A stretch of 64,000 bases of DNA from Catenulispora sp. MAP5-51 (lineage in GTDB: Bacteria; Actinomycetota; Actinomycetes; Streptomycetales; Catenulisporaceae). How positions within the stretch are numbered: the first letter of the stretch is position 1; each line of letters opens with the position of its first letter. The stretch covers positions 62,001-126,000 of the forward strand of contig NZ_JBGCCH010000028.1 in the NCBI RefSeq assembly GCF_041261205.1, in the 5' to 3' direction. The notes under the pieces were generated by a model. The model made no database searches. It saw nothing but the letters and a program-made list of their open reading frames with translations, and was not told the DNA's origin. The translations under genes were made by a program, and so were the position numbers. Positions 1 to 8,693 of this stretch are shown here, piece after piece.

Positions 1-371
1 ATCTGGCCGGCGATATACGCCGGCATCCACAGGCCGCTGTCCCCAGGTCCACCCGGGTTCAGCAGGATCGGCCCCTGCTGCTTGTCCTTCGGCGCGGTGG
101 CCGGCAGCCGGTTCAGCTTGATCTTGATCTTCTGGCCGTGCGGCTTGCTGTAGTCCACGGGGACCTCCAGCATGGCGCACTGGAGCGCGGGCGTCGTCGG
201 GTCGTCGCACGAGGTCCAGTCCAGCGCGCCCTGGCCGGTGTCGTGCGCGACGGCGGCCTCGAGCGCGGACTCGGCCGCGGTCTCCGGGCTCGTCGGCGCC
301 GCCGACGCCGGTACGGCGCACACGGCCGCGACGGCCGCCGCGGCGGTGACTATGACAATGGTCTTCTTCAT
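1..371 (-). CDS. Secreted tripeptidyl-peptidase-like alpha/beta hydrolase (N-terminal part)
   Basis: The gene starts at an ATG at 371 and runs off the left edge, leaving about 123 residues. The first 25 or so residues form a Lys-Lys, Ala/Val-rich signal peptide ending near ASA. The mature part reads LDWTSCDDP, then CAMLEVPVDYSKP, then LLNPGGPGDSG. The cysteine-containing start, the VPVDY segment and the GGPG oxyanion-hole motif are typical of secreted actinomycete SlpD/SlpE/Tap-type serine peptidases (family S33), which remove tripeptides from protein N-termini. The catalytic residues lie outside the window, so activity cannot be checked. It starts 7 bp after the stop of the proline iminopeptidase on the same strand, so the two may be co-transcribed as a peptide-scavenging pair. 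Confidence 0.85.
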   Translation of the reverse strand, partial: MKKTIVIVTAAAAVAAVCAVPASAAPTSPETAAESALEAAVAHDTGQGALDWTSCDDPTTPALQCAMLEVPVDYSKPHGQKIKIKLNRLPATAPKDKQQGPILLNPGGPGDSGLWMPAYIAGQ

Positions 372-377
372 CGGTCC

Positions 378-1670
378 TCAGCACCGTCCTGCGTTCATGT
401 CCATCAGCCGGGACAGCACGACGTCCCCCGATGCGTTCACACCGTCGTGCTCGTATTCGTTGGTCACCCAGGCGCGGGCGGCGCCGACCTGGTTGAGAGT
501 GCGCAGCGACAGCTCCGCGGGCACGTACATGTCGTCGTGGTAGACGGCCGCCGCCAGCGGGACCTGGTTGGCGGCCAGGCGCGCCGGGTCGTACAGCGCC
601 GGCCAGTCGGTCCAGTCGGCCAGGATCTCGGCGGCCGCGGCGAACGGTCGCAGGGCCTTGATCTCCTCGAACATCCAGGGGTAGATCATCTCGCCGGTGA
701 ACAGCAGCGGATCGGCGTCCTCGGCGAACCGCGGATGCTCGGCCATGATGCGCTGCGCCGCCCACGCGGTCGGCACCGGGCCCTGGGCGAAGCACGGCTC
801 CTGCATGATGGTGAACAGGGGGTTGTCGACGTAGCCGGTGTGCTGCATGACCTGGAGCGCGAAGGTGTCGGTCAGCTCGCCCGAGCCGTCGAAGGCCTCG
901 TCGAGGATCCAGTGCACGCGCTCGAAGCCGTCGCTCATCCCGAAGGCCAGCCCCAGATTGCGCAGCCGGCGCGCGGTCAGCCGGGTGCCGTCCGGCAGCA
1001 GCACGTTGCCGGCCGCCGCCGCGTCGGCGATCCGGCGGACCAGTTCGGCGTCGGCCGGATAGCGTGCGTAGTACTCGCGGTTCTTGGCTTCGACCAGCGG
1101 ATAGGTGATGCGGTAGACATCGTCGGCGGTGGCCTCCAGCCCCGACAGGCCGCCGGTGACGTGGCAGGCCCGCAGCCCTTCCGGGGCGAGCGAGAGGTAT
1201 GTCAGGGTGATGAATCCGCCGTAGCTCTGGCCCAGCGTCTCCCAGGGCTCGTCCCCGCACAGCCGCTTCCGGATCACCTCGGCGTCGCGGACGATGGCGT
1301 CCGCGCGGTGCAGCGCAAGATAGCGCGCCAGGTCCTTGGCGGAGCCGAACCGGGAGGCGAAGCCCGGGTTCACCGGGGTGGACCGGCCGGTGCCGCGCTG
1401 GTCGAGCAGCAGCACGCGATGGGTCTCCAGCGCCCGCGAGAGCCAGCCCGGGTAGTGGCCGCTGGGCCGCGGCGACTTGCCGCCGGGACCGCCCTGGAGG
1501 AAGACCAACCACGGCAGACTTCCGGCGCCGGCACTGGCATCGACGGTATCGACGGCACGCGCCGGGTCGACGATCTCGCGCGCGAACACCTCGATGGTGG
1601 CGCCGTCGGGCTCGTCGTGGTCGAGGGGGACGGGAAACACGTGGTCGGTCACGGCCAAGCGTGGGTTCAT
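378..1670 (-). CDS. Proline iminopeptidase-like alpha/beta hydrolase (S33)
   Basis: This 430-residue cytoplasmic hydrolase probably removes N-terminal proline from peptides. LQGGPGG (oxyanion region), LLLDQRGTGRS and the nucleophile elbow GQSYGG (Ser about 149) are visible, with a likely acid in YHDDMYVP and the histidine in NEYEHDGV near the C-terminus. Length and motif order match prolyl aminopeptidases. I use the ATG at 1670 because GAGGTGA lies 8 nt upstream; a GTG at 1682 is in frame and overlaps that Shine-Dalgarno sequence. The downstream neighbour is the secreted tripeptidyl-peptidase-like gene. Confidence 0.88.
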   Translation of the reverse strand: MNPRLAVTDHVFPVPLDHDEPDGATIEVFAREIVDPARAVDTVDASAGAGSLPWLVFLQGGPGGKSPRPSGHYPGWLSRALETHRVLLLDQRGTGRSTPVNPGFASRFGSAKDLARYLALHRADAIVRDAEVIRKRLCGDEPWETLGQSYGGFITLTYLSLAPEGLRACHVTGGLSGLEATADDVYRITYPLVEAKNREYYARYPADAELVRRIADAAAAGNVLLPDGTRLTARRLRNLGLAFGMSDGFERVHWILDEAFDGSGELTDTFALQVMQHTGYVDNPLFTIMQEPCFAQGPVPTAWAAQRIMAEHPRFAEDADPLLFTGEMIYPWMFEEIKALRPFAAAAEILADWTDWPALYDPARLAANQVPLAAAVYHDDMYVPAELSLRTLNQVGAARAWVTNEYEHDGVNASGDVVLSRLMDMNAGRC

Positions 1671-1740
1671 CAAGAAGGTCACCTCGGTGAGGGGGATTGA
1701 GAGGATTGAAGGGGTTGAAGGGATTGAGGGAATGGCCGCC

Positions 1741-1771
1741 CGGGCCGGGCGGTTGATGGCCGCCCGGCCCG
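1741..1771 (-). terminator. Hairpin terminator downstream of the collagenase gene
   Basis: A 12-bp perfect GC-only stem (1741-1752 with 1760-1771) encloses a 7-nt loop, about 42 bp past the collagenase stop. It lacks a U-tract, as is common for actinobacterial intrinsic terminators. Confidence 0.6.
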
Positions 1772-1791
1772 GATCTTCGCCGGATGAGGTC

Positions 1792-1817
1792 AGTGCAGTC
1801 AGTTCAGTGCAGTCAGT
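1792..1817. repeat. 12-bp direct repeat at the collagenase stop
   Basis: AGTGCAGTCAGT occurs at 1792-1803 and 1806-1817, the second copy overlapping the stop codon of the collagenase gene. Nearby, 1693-1730 holds four imperfect copies of GGATTGA. No function is apparent; replication slippage is the simplest origin. Confidence 0.6.
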
Positions 1818-4158
1818 ACTGCGTGGAGACCGTGACCCCGCTGAAGGCGGTGACGGCGTACAGGCTGATGTAGCGGTAGCCGGCCGCCGCGTTGCTCACC
1901 GTGATCTTCTGCGTGGTGCCGGAGCCGGTGGAACTGGCCGTGTAGGTGCTGGGGCCGGCCCAGTTGTCCGGGTCGTAGTAGAGGGCTGCGTTACCCGTGC
2001 CGCCGGCGGTGGAGACGGTCAGCGAGCTGGTGCCGGCCGGCAGGTAGATCCACAGGTAGTCGGTGTTGCCGGCGCTCTCGGCCTGGTTGGCGCGGGAGCA
2101 GTTCTGGCCCATCGCCTGCGGGTTCGGGTCGGAGCAGGCCGGCAGGGTGGTGGTGCCGCCGCCGGCGGCCACGGCGGTGAGCCAGGAGTCGAAGTCGGCG
2201 TCGTAGGCGGTGCCGATGTTGTTGTAGACGGCGTAGCCGCCGGTGTAGTTACCGGTGCGGAAGTCGGCGAGCATGGTGTAGATGTCGGCCGGGTGCCGCT
2301 CGAACATGTAGCGGACCGCGAGGTAGCCCCACGGGTAGGTGCGCGTGGTGTCGTCGATCGCGTACGTGTTCTGGAACAGCTGGCTGAGCTTGTAGGTGTG
2401 CTTGGCCGCCTCGGCGACCGCCTCGGTGTCGGTGACGCCGCGGTAGGAGTAGGAGACGTACTCGGCCTGGCCCTCGATCCACCAGACGTCCGGCACGGTG
2501 ATCTGGGTGCCGAAGTCGCCCTTCATGTCGTAGATCGACTGCATCACGTGCGTGTACTCGTGGTTGAGGTTCCACACGCCGGCCACGAAGCCGTCGTCGG
2601 GCGACTTGATGTACTCCACGGAGACGACCACGTTGTTCGGGTCGGTCGGGTCCCCGGTCAGGGTCTCGCCGCCGTTGTCGGTGTCGTTGCCGTAGATGAC
2701 CCAGGAGTAGACCTCGTACTCGAACGGGCTGTCCCAGATCGCGATGACGTCGTTGGACTCGTACTCGCCGGGGATCGGCCCGGTGACCTTGTCCAGGTTC
2801 TCGAAGAACGGCACCTCGTTGCGCAGGCTCTGGCACACCGCGGCCTGGTCGCTGGCGCTGAGGGACTGCGACTTGATGGTGCGGTTGTCACAGGCGTAGG
2901 TGTTCGGCAGGGACGCCGCGGTCAGCTCCGAGGCCAGGTTGCAGGTGCCGTAGTACGAACACTGCGACGCGTCGTACTGGTCGGCCTGGTAGGCGACGTG
3001 GACCCACAGGTTCGCGGTCGTGCCGGTGATGGAGGAGAAGCCGAGCAGGCCCTTGGCCAGCGGACGGATCTTCGTCTGGAGCGCGGTGATGCCGACCATG
3101 CGCGCCAGGTCGTTGCCGGCGTTGGAATCCAGGGCGTCGTTCGAACCGCCCAGCAGCGCGGAGTGGTTGCGCGCGAAGGAGTTCAGGGTGTCGACGATGC
3201 TGGAGTCGTTGGTCACCGCGGTGACGAACGCCGCGTTCCAGTTGCCGTTCCACAGCGGCGTGTAGACGTTGTTCAGGAAGCCGTCCATGTAGTACGAGGC
3301 GTCCCACGCGCTGGTGTAGGCGTTGAGGATCTTCTTGTACACATTCAGGAACGAGCCCTGCACCTGCGCGCTGTCGGTGATGACGACCGCCTCGCCCAGC
3401 ACCTGGCCGTTGGCGTCGGTGACGTCGCCGAAGTGCGGGGTGTTGAACAGCGTGGTCAGGCCGGACACGACGGCGTTGCTGAGCGTCGCGTCATAGGCCG
3501 GGACACCGGAGTTGGGCTGGTACTGGACGTAGTACCCGGCCTGCATGAAGTACATCAGTTCGTACAGACCGGTGGAGTCGGTACCGGTGTAGGACGAGGC
3601 CGACTTCGCGACGGCGTTCGCGACCGTGAGCATGTTGGTCTCGTTGAACACCGCGTTGGCGGTGGTGCCGCTCAGCGAGAACAGCGGGTTTATGCAGGCG
3701 GTCGGGTCGACGGACTCGATGAAGGAGACCAGCGCGGCACCGCTGCGACCGGAGAAGTCGGCGGTGGTGCAGGAGGTGACGGCCGCCTTGCGCGCGACCG
3801 CGGCGTGGGCGGCCGCCTCGGACTGGATCGCAGGGTGCTGAGCCGTGGCGCCGGTGGTCGAGCTGCTCGTCGCGCCGGCCCCCGAGCCGGCCGTCGAGCC
3901 CAGCTTCACCGGGGCGCCGCGCAGGGTGGCGGGCACCGGCGTCGTGCGGTCCGCGGCGGCGTCGGAGGCGGCGCCGGTGTCGGCTCCCGTCAGGGACGGA
4001 GCCTGCGGAGCGTGCTTTGCGGCCTGGGCGACAGCCGCCGGCCGGGGCGAGGCCGGGTGCTGCGCCGCGCTCGCGGTGTTGGCCAGCAGGCCCACGACCA
4101 GCCCCGCGGCCGCCACGGTGGCGGCCGCGAATCTGGGCAGGGGTGATCGGTTGCGCAT
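1813..4158 (-). CDS. Secreted M9-family microbial collagenase with C-terminal PPC domain
   Basis: This 781-residue protein has a signal peptide (residues 1-31, ending ANTASAA) and a variable linker to about 120. The long alpha-helical activator/peptidase body contains the zinc motif H533-E-Y-T-H537 and a third ligand E562 in WWIEGQAEY, the arrangement of gluzincin collagenases such as ColG. The last 100 residues, beginning near TDYLWIYLPAG, look like a bacterial pre-peptidase C-terminal (PPC) beta-sandwich that binds collagen or aids secretion. A GAGGAG Shine-Dalgarno lies 7 nt before the ATG. A LysR gene lies upstream on the same strand, with 175 bp between them. The role is extracellular degradation of collagen or gelatin-like protein. 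Confidence 0.9.
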   Translation of the reverse strand: MRNRSPLPRFAAATVAAAGLVVGLLANTASAAQHPASPRPAAVAQAAKHAPQAPSLTGADTGAASDAAADRTTPVPATLRGAPVKLGSTAGSGAGATSSSTTGATAQHPAIQSEAAAHAAVARKAAVTSCTTADFSGRSGAALVSFIESVDPTACINPLFSLSGTTANAVFNETNMLTVANAVAKSASSYTGTDSTGLYELMYFMQAGYYVQYQPNSGVPAYDATLSNAVVSGLTTLFNTPHFGDVTDANGQVLGEAVVITDSAQVQGSFLNVYKKILNAYTSAWDASYYMDGFLNNVYTPLWNGNWNAAFVTAVTNDSSIVDTLNSFARNHSALLGGSNDALDSNAGNDLARMVGITALQTKIRPLAKGLLGFSSITGTTANLWVHVAYQADQYDASQCSYYGTCNLASELTAASLPNTYACDNRTIKSQSLSASDQAAVCQSLRNEVPFFENLDKVTGPIPGEYESNDVIAIWDSPFEYEVYSWVIYGNDTDNGGETLTGDPTDPNNVVVSVEYIKSPDDGFVAGVWNLNHEYTHVMQSIYDMKGDFGTQITVPDVWWIEGQAEYVSYSYRGVTDTEAVAEAAKHTYKLSQLFQNTYAIDDTTRTYPWGYLAVRYMFERHPADIYTMLADFRTGNYTGGYAVYNNIGTAYDADFDSWLTAVAAGGGTTTLPACSDPNPQAMGQNCSRANQAESAGNTDYLWIYLPAGTSSLTVSTAGGTGNAALYYDPDNWAGPSTYTASSTGSGTTQKITVSNAAAGYRYISLYAVTAFSGVTVSTQY

Positions 4159-4333
4159 GGGGTGGCTCCTCAGGGGGTGGCGGTACGCCTCCGAGGGAGG
4201 CGCTGTGTGGTACGTAACATTGCACCCTCATGGATATGGAGCAACAGGCTGAGATACAGCACTCTTCGGGCCGGGGCTACAACATCAGGCGCCACCCATG
4301 CGCCACTCGTGCGCCATCGTGCGTTATCGCGCG

Positions 4334-5290
4334 CTACGGATGCGCCTTCGTGTACGTCCGCGAAGCCCAGGCCTGGAAGCTCGGCGATCTGGCGAGCAGT
4401 TCCCGGTGCGCCGCGTACGCCGCCGAGAACAGCGCCTCGGCCAGCGGTTCCGGCACGTTGTCCCGGCGCCAGGCCAGGACGTAGCGGCACCACAGCGGCG
4501 TGCCCGCCAGCGCTTTGACGATCACCCCCGGGCCCGGATCGAACGTCGCCTGCACCGGCGAGATCCCGAGTCCGGCGGCGACCATCCCCTGCAACTGGCC
4601 CCGGTCGCCGAGGTACTCGTGGACCTTCAGCGGCGTGAAGCCCGCGGCCTCGCAGGCCCCGTAGAACACCCCCGGCCAGCCGGCGCCGTCGTCGGGCGTC
4701 AGGAACCACGCCTCGTCGGCCAGATCGGCCAGGCGCACGTCCAGCGCGCGCCGCAGCCGGTGCCGCGCCGGCAGGGCCACGAAGGTGGGCTCGGTGAAGA
4801 TCCCCCGGTGCCCGATCGCCTCGGAGTGCCGCAGCTCCGAGCCGGGATAGTCGGCCGCGATCGCCGCGTCCAGATCGCCCTTCTCCAACTGCTCGACGGT
4901 CTCGGAGGACGCGTAGACGCTGCTGACGGTCAGCGCGAGATCCGGGAACTCCTCACTGATCCGCGCCGTCATCCCGGCGAGCACCGGCGAGTTGGTCGCG
5001 GCCAGCCGCAGCACCCGCCCGGCCATCCCGTCCGCCTCCGGCACGGCGTCGAGGGAGTCGACCCGGGCCACGATGTCCCGCGCCCGCGCCAGGATCTCGC
5101 GCCCGTAGCGCGTCGGCTGCACCCCGGCGGTACTGCGCTCGAAGACGTCCCGCCCGAAGTACTGCTCGATCCGCCGCAGCTGCGAGCTGAGCGCCTGCTG
5201 CGAGTAGCCGAGCACGACGCCGGCCCGGGCGACGCTGCCGGCGTCCGCGATGGCGCACAGGATCCGCAGATGGCGGAGTTCGAGATCCAT
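4334..5290 (-). CDS. LysR-family transcriptional regulator
   Basis: This 318-residue regulator has an N-terminal winged helix-turn-helix (residues 1-60, MDLELRHLRILCAIADAGSVARAG, then YSQQALSSQLRRIEQYFG) and a LysR substrate-binding domain from about residue 90. The last 25 residues, rich in Ala and Trp, are not characteristic. It lies 104 bp downstream of the UbiD gene on the same strand; the intergenic stretch is unusually AT-rich. Its target and inducer are unknown. It could regulate the collagenase downstream or the decarboxylase pair upstream, but the second LysR, divergent from ubiX, is the better candidate for the latter. Confidence 0.9.
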   Translation of the reverse strand: MDLELRHLRILCAIADAGSVARAGVVLGYSQQALSSQLRRIEQYFGRDVFERSTAGVQPTRYGREILARARDIVARVDSLDAVPEADGMAGRVLRLAATNSPVLAGMTARISEEFPDLALTVSSVYASSETVEQLEKGDLDAAIAADYPGSELRHSEAIGHRGIFTEPTFVALPARHRLRRALDVRLADLADEAWFLTPDDGAGWPGVFYGACEAAGFTPLKVHEYLGDRGQLQGMVAAGLGISPVQATFDPGPGVIVKALAGTPLWCRYVLAWRRDNVPEPLAEALFSAAYAAHRELLARSPSFQAWASRTYTKAHP

Positions 5291-5394
5291 TCGCGAGCCC
5301 TTACAGTCTGCCGATGAGATCGGAGCGGATGGTGCCGGCTACTGATTCTCTAGACAGACTCGCCAGAAGGGCAGAGGTAACAGAAAACGAAAAC

Positions 5395-6885
5395 CTAGTA
5401 GCCGTACTCCTCCCAGCGGCTGAGCACCCGCTCCTGGATCTCGGCCGGCCAGCCGTTGCGGTAGCTGCCCTTCACCGGGCGGCGGCCTTGCGGGAACAGG
5501 TCGGCGAACAGGCAGTTGTAGATGACCTTGCCCGCCGCGAAGCTGTGCTTCTCCTCGTCGTTCAGGTACACCGTCAGCGGGTCGGTGAGTTCGGGCGGGT
5601 AGTGGAACGCGCCGCGGTCCACGTCGGGGTGGGAGCGGGTGGCGAAGGCCCAGACGACGTCGGCCAGATCGGTGATGTCGACGTCGTCCTCGACCAGCAG
5701 GATCTTCGGCGCGTGCACGGCCGCCGGGCCGCTGAAGATGACGTCGGCGATCTTGTCGACCAGCTCGTGGGAGCCCAGGCCGGTGCTCTCGTGCCAGTCC
5801 TGGCGCACCGCGACCGTCAGCCAGTGGACGGCGGCCTCGAAGTTGTACCAGGTCGAGGAGACCGGAAGGCGGGCCTCGCGCAGCAGGTACAGGATCTCTG
5901 CGGCGGCCGTCGTCCCGATGACGGTGTCGTCCTCCTCGACCGGCGGGCCGGCGGCCACGACGGGCTGGATCGCGCCGTCCCGGTGGGTGATGGCGGTGAC
6001 GGTGAAGACGGGCTTCGGGGAGCCTTCGGAGGAGTTGTATCCGGGGTATTCGTTGAAGGGCCCTTCCATCGCCGTCTCGTCCAGGGAGACGAAGCCCTCG
6101 ATGACGATCTCGGCCGTGGCCGGCACCAGGATGTCGACGGTCTCGGCCGGCACCAGTTCGATCCCCTCGCCGAACACCGCGCCCAGGTAGTGGCTCTCGT
6201 CCATACCCGCCGGCAGCGGCATGCCGCCGACGATCGGCAGGCCCGGCTCGGTGCCCAGGGCCAGCGCGATGGGCATCGGCTCGCCCCGCTCGGTCCACAG
6301 GGCGCGGATGATGCCCAGCTGCTGGGACCTCGGGATAAGGCAGGCGAGGCGGTTGCGGTCGTGGATCATCATGCGGTTGACCGACCAGTTGGTCCAGGTC
6401 CCGTCCGGCGTCTTGGCGATGTTGGTGCCGAAGGTCTGGATGTAGCGGCCGCCGTCGTTGCCGTGGATCCACGGCGTCGGGAACTTCAGCAGGTCGATGT
6501 CGTCGCCGAGCAGGATGTTCTGCTTGCAGGGCGCGGCTTCGGCGGCCACCACCACCGGCGGGATGCCGGGCTTGGCGCGGGCGTCGGCGAGGCGGTCGAC
6601 GATCTGCTGGCCGGTGGCCCCAGGGGGCAGGCCGACCGAGAGTGCGAGCCGCGCCAGGCGGTGCCGGGGGTTGCTCAGCGCGACCGGCGCGCCGAGCAGC
6701 CGGAACCCGCTGCCGGAGTAGCCGGTGAGGTTGGTGAACAGCGGCGCCGGCGCCTGGAGGTCGTAGGAGCGGCGGATGATCGCGCCGACCTCCAGGTTCC
6801 AGTCGACCTCCGCGTCGATCCGCTGGATCTCGCCGATCTTGTCCAGCTCCGCGATGTATTCGCGCAGGGAGCGCAGGTGGTTCAC
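5395..6885 (-). CDS. UbiD-family prenyl-FMN-dependent aromatic acid decarboxylase
   Basis: This 496-residue UbiD-fold enzyme should reversibly (de)carboxylate an aromatic or heteroaromatic acid using prenylated FMN made by the adjacent UbiX. Typical segments are EVDWNLEVGAIIRR, TNWSVNRMMIHDRNRLACLIP, SLDETAMEGPFNEYPGY and ILLVEDDVDITDLADVVWAFATRSHP. Length and overall layout resemble the PA0254/HudA-PhdA branch (pyrrole-, indole- and phenazine-type acids) more than the catechol-acid enzymes, but substrate cannot be read from sequence. The GTG start at 6885 has GAAAGGA upstream; the frame stays open far upstream without coding meaning. No small VdcD-like third subunit is present. An anthranilate-related substrate is possible given the kynureninase 7 kb away, but this is speculation. 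Confidence 0.88.
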   Translation of the reverse strand: MNHLRSLREYIAELDKIGEIQRIDAEVDWNLEVGAIIRRSYDLQAPAPLFTNLTGYSGSGFRLLGAPVALSNPRHRLARLALSVGLPPGATGQQIVDRLADARAKPGIPPVVVAAEAAPCKQNILLGDDIDLLKFPTPWIHGNDGGRYIQTFGTNIAKTPDGTWTNWSVNRMMIHDRNRLACLIPRSQQLGIIRALWTERGEPMPIALALGTEPGLPIVGGMPLPAGMDESHYLGAVFGEGIELVPAETVDILVPATAEIVIEGFVSLDETAMEGPFNEYPGYNSSEGSPKPVFTVTAITHRDGAIQPVVAAGPPVEEDDTVIGTTAAAEILYLLREARLPVSSTWYNFEAAVHWLTVAVRQDWHESTGLGSHELVDKIADVIFSGPAAVHAPKILLVEDDVDITDLADVVWAFATRSHPDVDRGAFHYPPELTDPLTVYLNDEEKHSFAAGKVIYNCLFADLFPQGRRPVKGSYRNGWPAEIQERVLSRWEEYGY

Positions 6886-6917
6886 AGTCTTCCTTTCGCA
6901 GGGGCCGACACCGTCGG

Positions 6918-7481
6918 TCATCCGCCCCATCGAGGCAGGTCCGGGACGTCGATCCCGAACAGGTCCAGGGCCCGGCCGGCCGTGTGGTCGACGATGTCGT
7001 CCACGGTGTCCGGCCGCAGGTAGAAGGCCGGGACCGGCGGCATGACGATGCCGCCGGACTCGGTGACGGCGGTCATCGCGCGCAGGTGGCCCAGGGTGAG
7101 CGGGGTTTCGCGGACCATCAGGACCAGCCGCCGCCGTTCCTTGAGCGTCACGTCGGCGGCGCGGGTGAGCAGGTTGTCGCCGTTGGAGTAGGCGATCGCC
7201 GACAGGGTCCTGATGGAGCAGGGCGCGACGATCATCCCGGCGGTGCGGAAGGAGCCCGAGGCGATCGCCGCGCCGATGTCGGCGGGCCGGTAGGACACGT
7301 CGGCCATCGCGGCGAGGTCCCGGGCGGTCAGGCCGGTCTCGTGGGCGCGGGTCTGCTGGCCGGCCGGCGTCACCACCAGGTGCGTCTGGACACCCGCCTT
7401 GCGCGCCAGTTCCAGCACCCGCATGCCGTACGCGATGCCGGTCGCACCGCTGATCCCCACCACCAGGCGACGGGTCTCCAT
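6918..7481 (-). CDS. ubiX: UbiX-family flavin prenyltransferase
   Basis: This 187-residue protein makes prenyl-FMN from FMN and dimethylallyl phosphate for the UbiD partner. The N-terminal RRLVVGISGATGIAYGMRVLELA is the flavin-binding start of the family; MIVAPCSIRTLSAIAYSNGDNLLTRAADVTLKERRRLVLMVRETPL holds the conserved PCS and the KERR..V...RETPL signature. The ATG at 7481 is chosen because AAGGGGG lies 7 nt upstream; a GTG six codons earlier would overlap this site. It is 32 bp from the ubiD start, same strand, so one transcript is likely, with a divergent LysR regulator on the other side. Confidence 0.92.
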   Translation of the reverse strand: METRRLVVGISGATGIAYGMRVLELARKAGVQTHLVVTPAGQQTRAHETGLTARDLAAMADVSYRPADIGAAIASGSFRTAGMIVAPCSIRTLSAIAYSNGDNLLTRAADVTLKERRRLVLMVRETPLTLGHLRAMTAVTESGGIVMPPVPAFYLRPDTVDDIVDHTAGRALDLFGIDVPDLPRWGG

Positions 7482-7576
7482 CGTCCAGCCCCCTTTCACG
7501 GATCGCCGGGAAGATCGCAGAGCTCAGTGTCATCGGCCCGCGCCGGTTCCGTCCAAGATCCCTTGAGTATGGTGAG

Positions 7577-7591
7577 ATACCTTTCGGGTAT
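7577..7591 (+). promoter_or_regulatory. LysR-type T-N11-A operator overlapping the LysR start codon
   Basis: ATACC-TTTCG-GGTAT is a perfect 5-bp inverted repeat with T7578 and A7590 separated by 11 nt, the classic LysR-box geometry (ATAC-N7-GTAT). A further GTAT half-site lies at 7567. It sits in the 108-bp gap between ubiX and the divergent LysR gene, and covers the regulator's own ATG, as expected for autoregulation. Confidence 0.6.
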
Positions 7592-8507
7592 GGCGCTCGA
7601 TCTTCGGCTGATGCGGTACGTGATAGCCGTGGCGGAGGAAGGCGGTTTCCAGCGGGCCGCCGAGCGCCTGCGGATAGCCCAGCCGCCGCTGAGCCGGCAG
7701 ATCCGGGACCTGGAACGGGAACTCGGCGTGACCCTGTTCGAGCGCCGGCCGAGCACCCGCCTCACGGCGGCCGGCGAGGTCTTCGTCGAGTCGGCGCGCA
7801 CCGTGCTGGCCGAGGCCGACCTGCTGGTCGAGCGGACCCGGCTGGCCGGTCGGGGCGAGGTGGGCACCGTCCGGATCGGCTATATCTACTCGGCCGTGTT
7901 CGACACGGTGCCGCGGATCGTGGCCGCGATGCGCGAGGCCTTCCCGGAGGTCGTCGTGGACGTGCGTGAGGGCTGGACTCCCGATCTGGAAACGGGGCTG
8001 CGAGGCGGCCTGTACGACCTCGCGCTGTCCCGCGATGTACCGCAGCACCCTGAGTACGACCGCGAGGTCCTGCGCCGGGAGGGCCTGGTCGCGGTCGTCG
8101 ACGAGCACCATCCGCTGGCCCGGCGCGGCTCGGTGGCACTGCGCGAGCTCAGCGGCCACCGTTTCTGCCACCCGCCGCGCCGCCTGGCACCGGACCGCCA
8201 CGCGTACATGATCCGGGCCCTGGAGCAGGCCGGCGGAACCTACGAGTTCTCCGAGAACCCCGTCCACGGCCTGTCCCACCTGGAGCTGAGCGACCTGCGC
8301 GCGTTCGCCCTCGTGGCCGCCAGCGTCGCCGGCCGGGTCCCGGTCGGGACCGCGACCGTGGCCGTCGCGGACGACCTGCCGCCGCTGGAACTGGAGATGG
8401 TCTGGCGGCGGAACGACGGCTCGGCGGCACTCAGGGTCCTGATCGACACGGCGCGCCGACTGGCGGAGGACGAAGGCTGGAGGGACGCCGGAACGACGGC
8501 GGCCTGA
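7590..8507 (+). CDS. LysR-family regulator divergent from ubiX-ubiD
   Basis: This 305-residue LysR protein starts ALDLRLMRYVIAVAEEGGFQRAAERL and has the recognition helix in AQPPLSRQIRDLERELGVTLFER; the effector domain begins at GEVGTVRIGYIYSAVFDTVP. The ATG at 7590 gives the standard LysR N-terminus. No strong Shine-Dalgarno is present, and the start lies inside the inverted repeat described separately. Divergent orientation to ubiX-ubiD suggests that it controls the decarboxylase operon in response to the acid substrate or its product; this is inference from arrangement. Confidence 0.9.
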   Translation: MALDLRLMRYVIAVAEEGGFQRAAERLRIAQPPLSRQIRDLERELGVTLFERRPSTRLTAAGEVFVESARTVLAEADLLVERTRLAGRGEVGTVRIGYIYSAVFDTVPRIVAAMREAFPEVVVDVREGWTPDLETGLRGGLYDLALSRDVPQHPEYDREVLRREGLVAVVDEHHPLARRGSVALRELSGHRFCHPPRRLAPDRHAYMIRALEQAGGTYEFSENPVHGLSHLELSDLRAFALVAASVAGRVPVGTATVAVADDLPPLELEMVWRRNDGSAALRVLIDTARRLAEDEGWRDAGTTAA

Positions 8508-8517
8508 CAGATACAGA

Positions 8518-8661
8518 TCAGGACCACACCTCGAAGGGCTCGTCCAACTCCTCGACGGACAGGAACCGCTCGATGAGACCGGGCAGGCAGCGCGGCGCTT
8601 GTCGCGGTGGCGGAAGCCGATCGATGATGGGCAAGTCCTGCGGGAGTTCGCCCAGGTCCAC
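8518..8661 (-). CDS. Possible small protein of 47 residues, unknown
   Basis: A GTG-initiated frame encodes MDLGELPQDLPIIDRLPPP and ends RFLSVEELDEPFEVWS. Third positions are about 85% G/C and the C-terminal half looks amphipathic and acidic, which is coding-like. It lies 32 bp downstream of another small ORF on the same strand and could be its operon partner. There is no clear ribosome site and no family I recognise. It may be a remnant. Confidence 0.3.
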   Translation of the reverse strand: MDLGELPQDLPIIDRLPPPRQAPRCLPGLIERFLSVEELDEPFEVWS

Positions 8662-8693
8662 GGACCGAGCTTGTGAGAGCCCGTCAGAGCTTG

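Noticed and set aside
1477..4146. Long plus-strand open frame opposite the collagenase and proline iminopeptidase genes
   Set aside because: It is a Val/Gly/Arg-rich antisense frame with no motif; the minus-strand genes have signal peptides, catalytic motifs and ribosome sites.
6886..7533. Upstream extension of the UbiD reading frame
   Set aside because: It overlaps ubiX in another frame and is Arg/Pro-rich; the GTG at 6885 has a good ribosome site and gives a normal family length.
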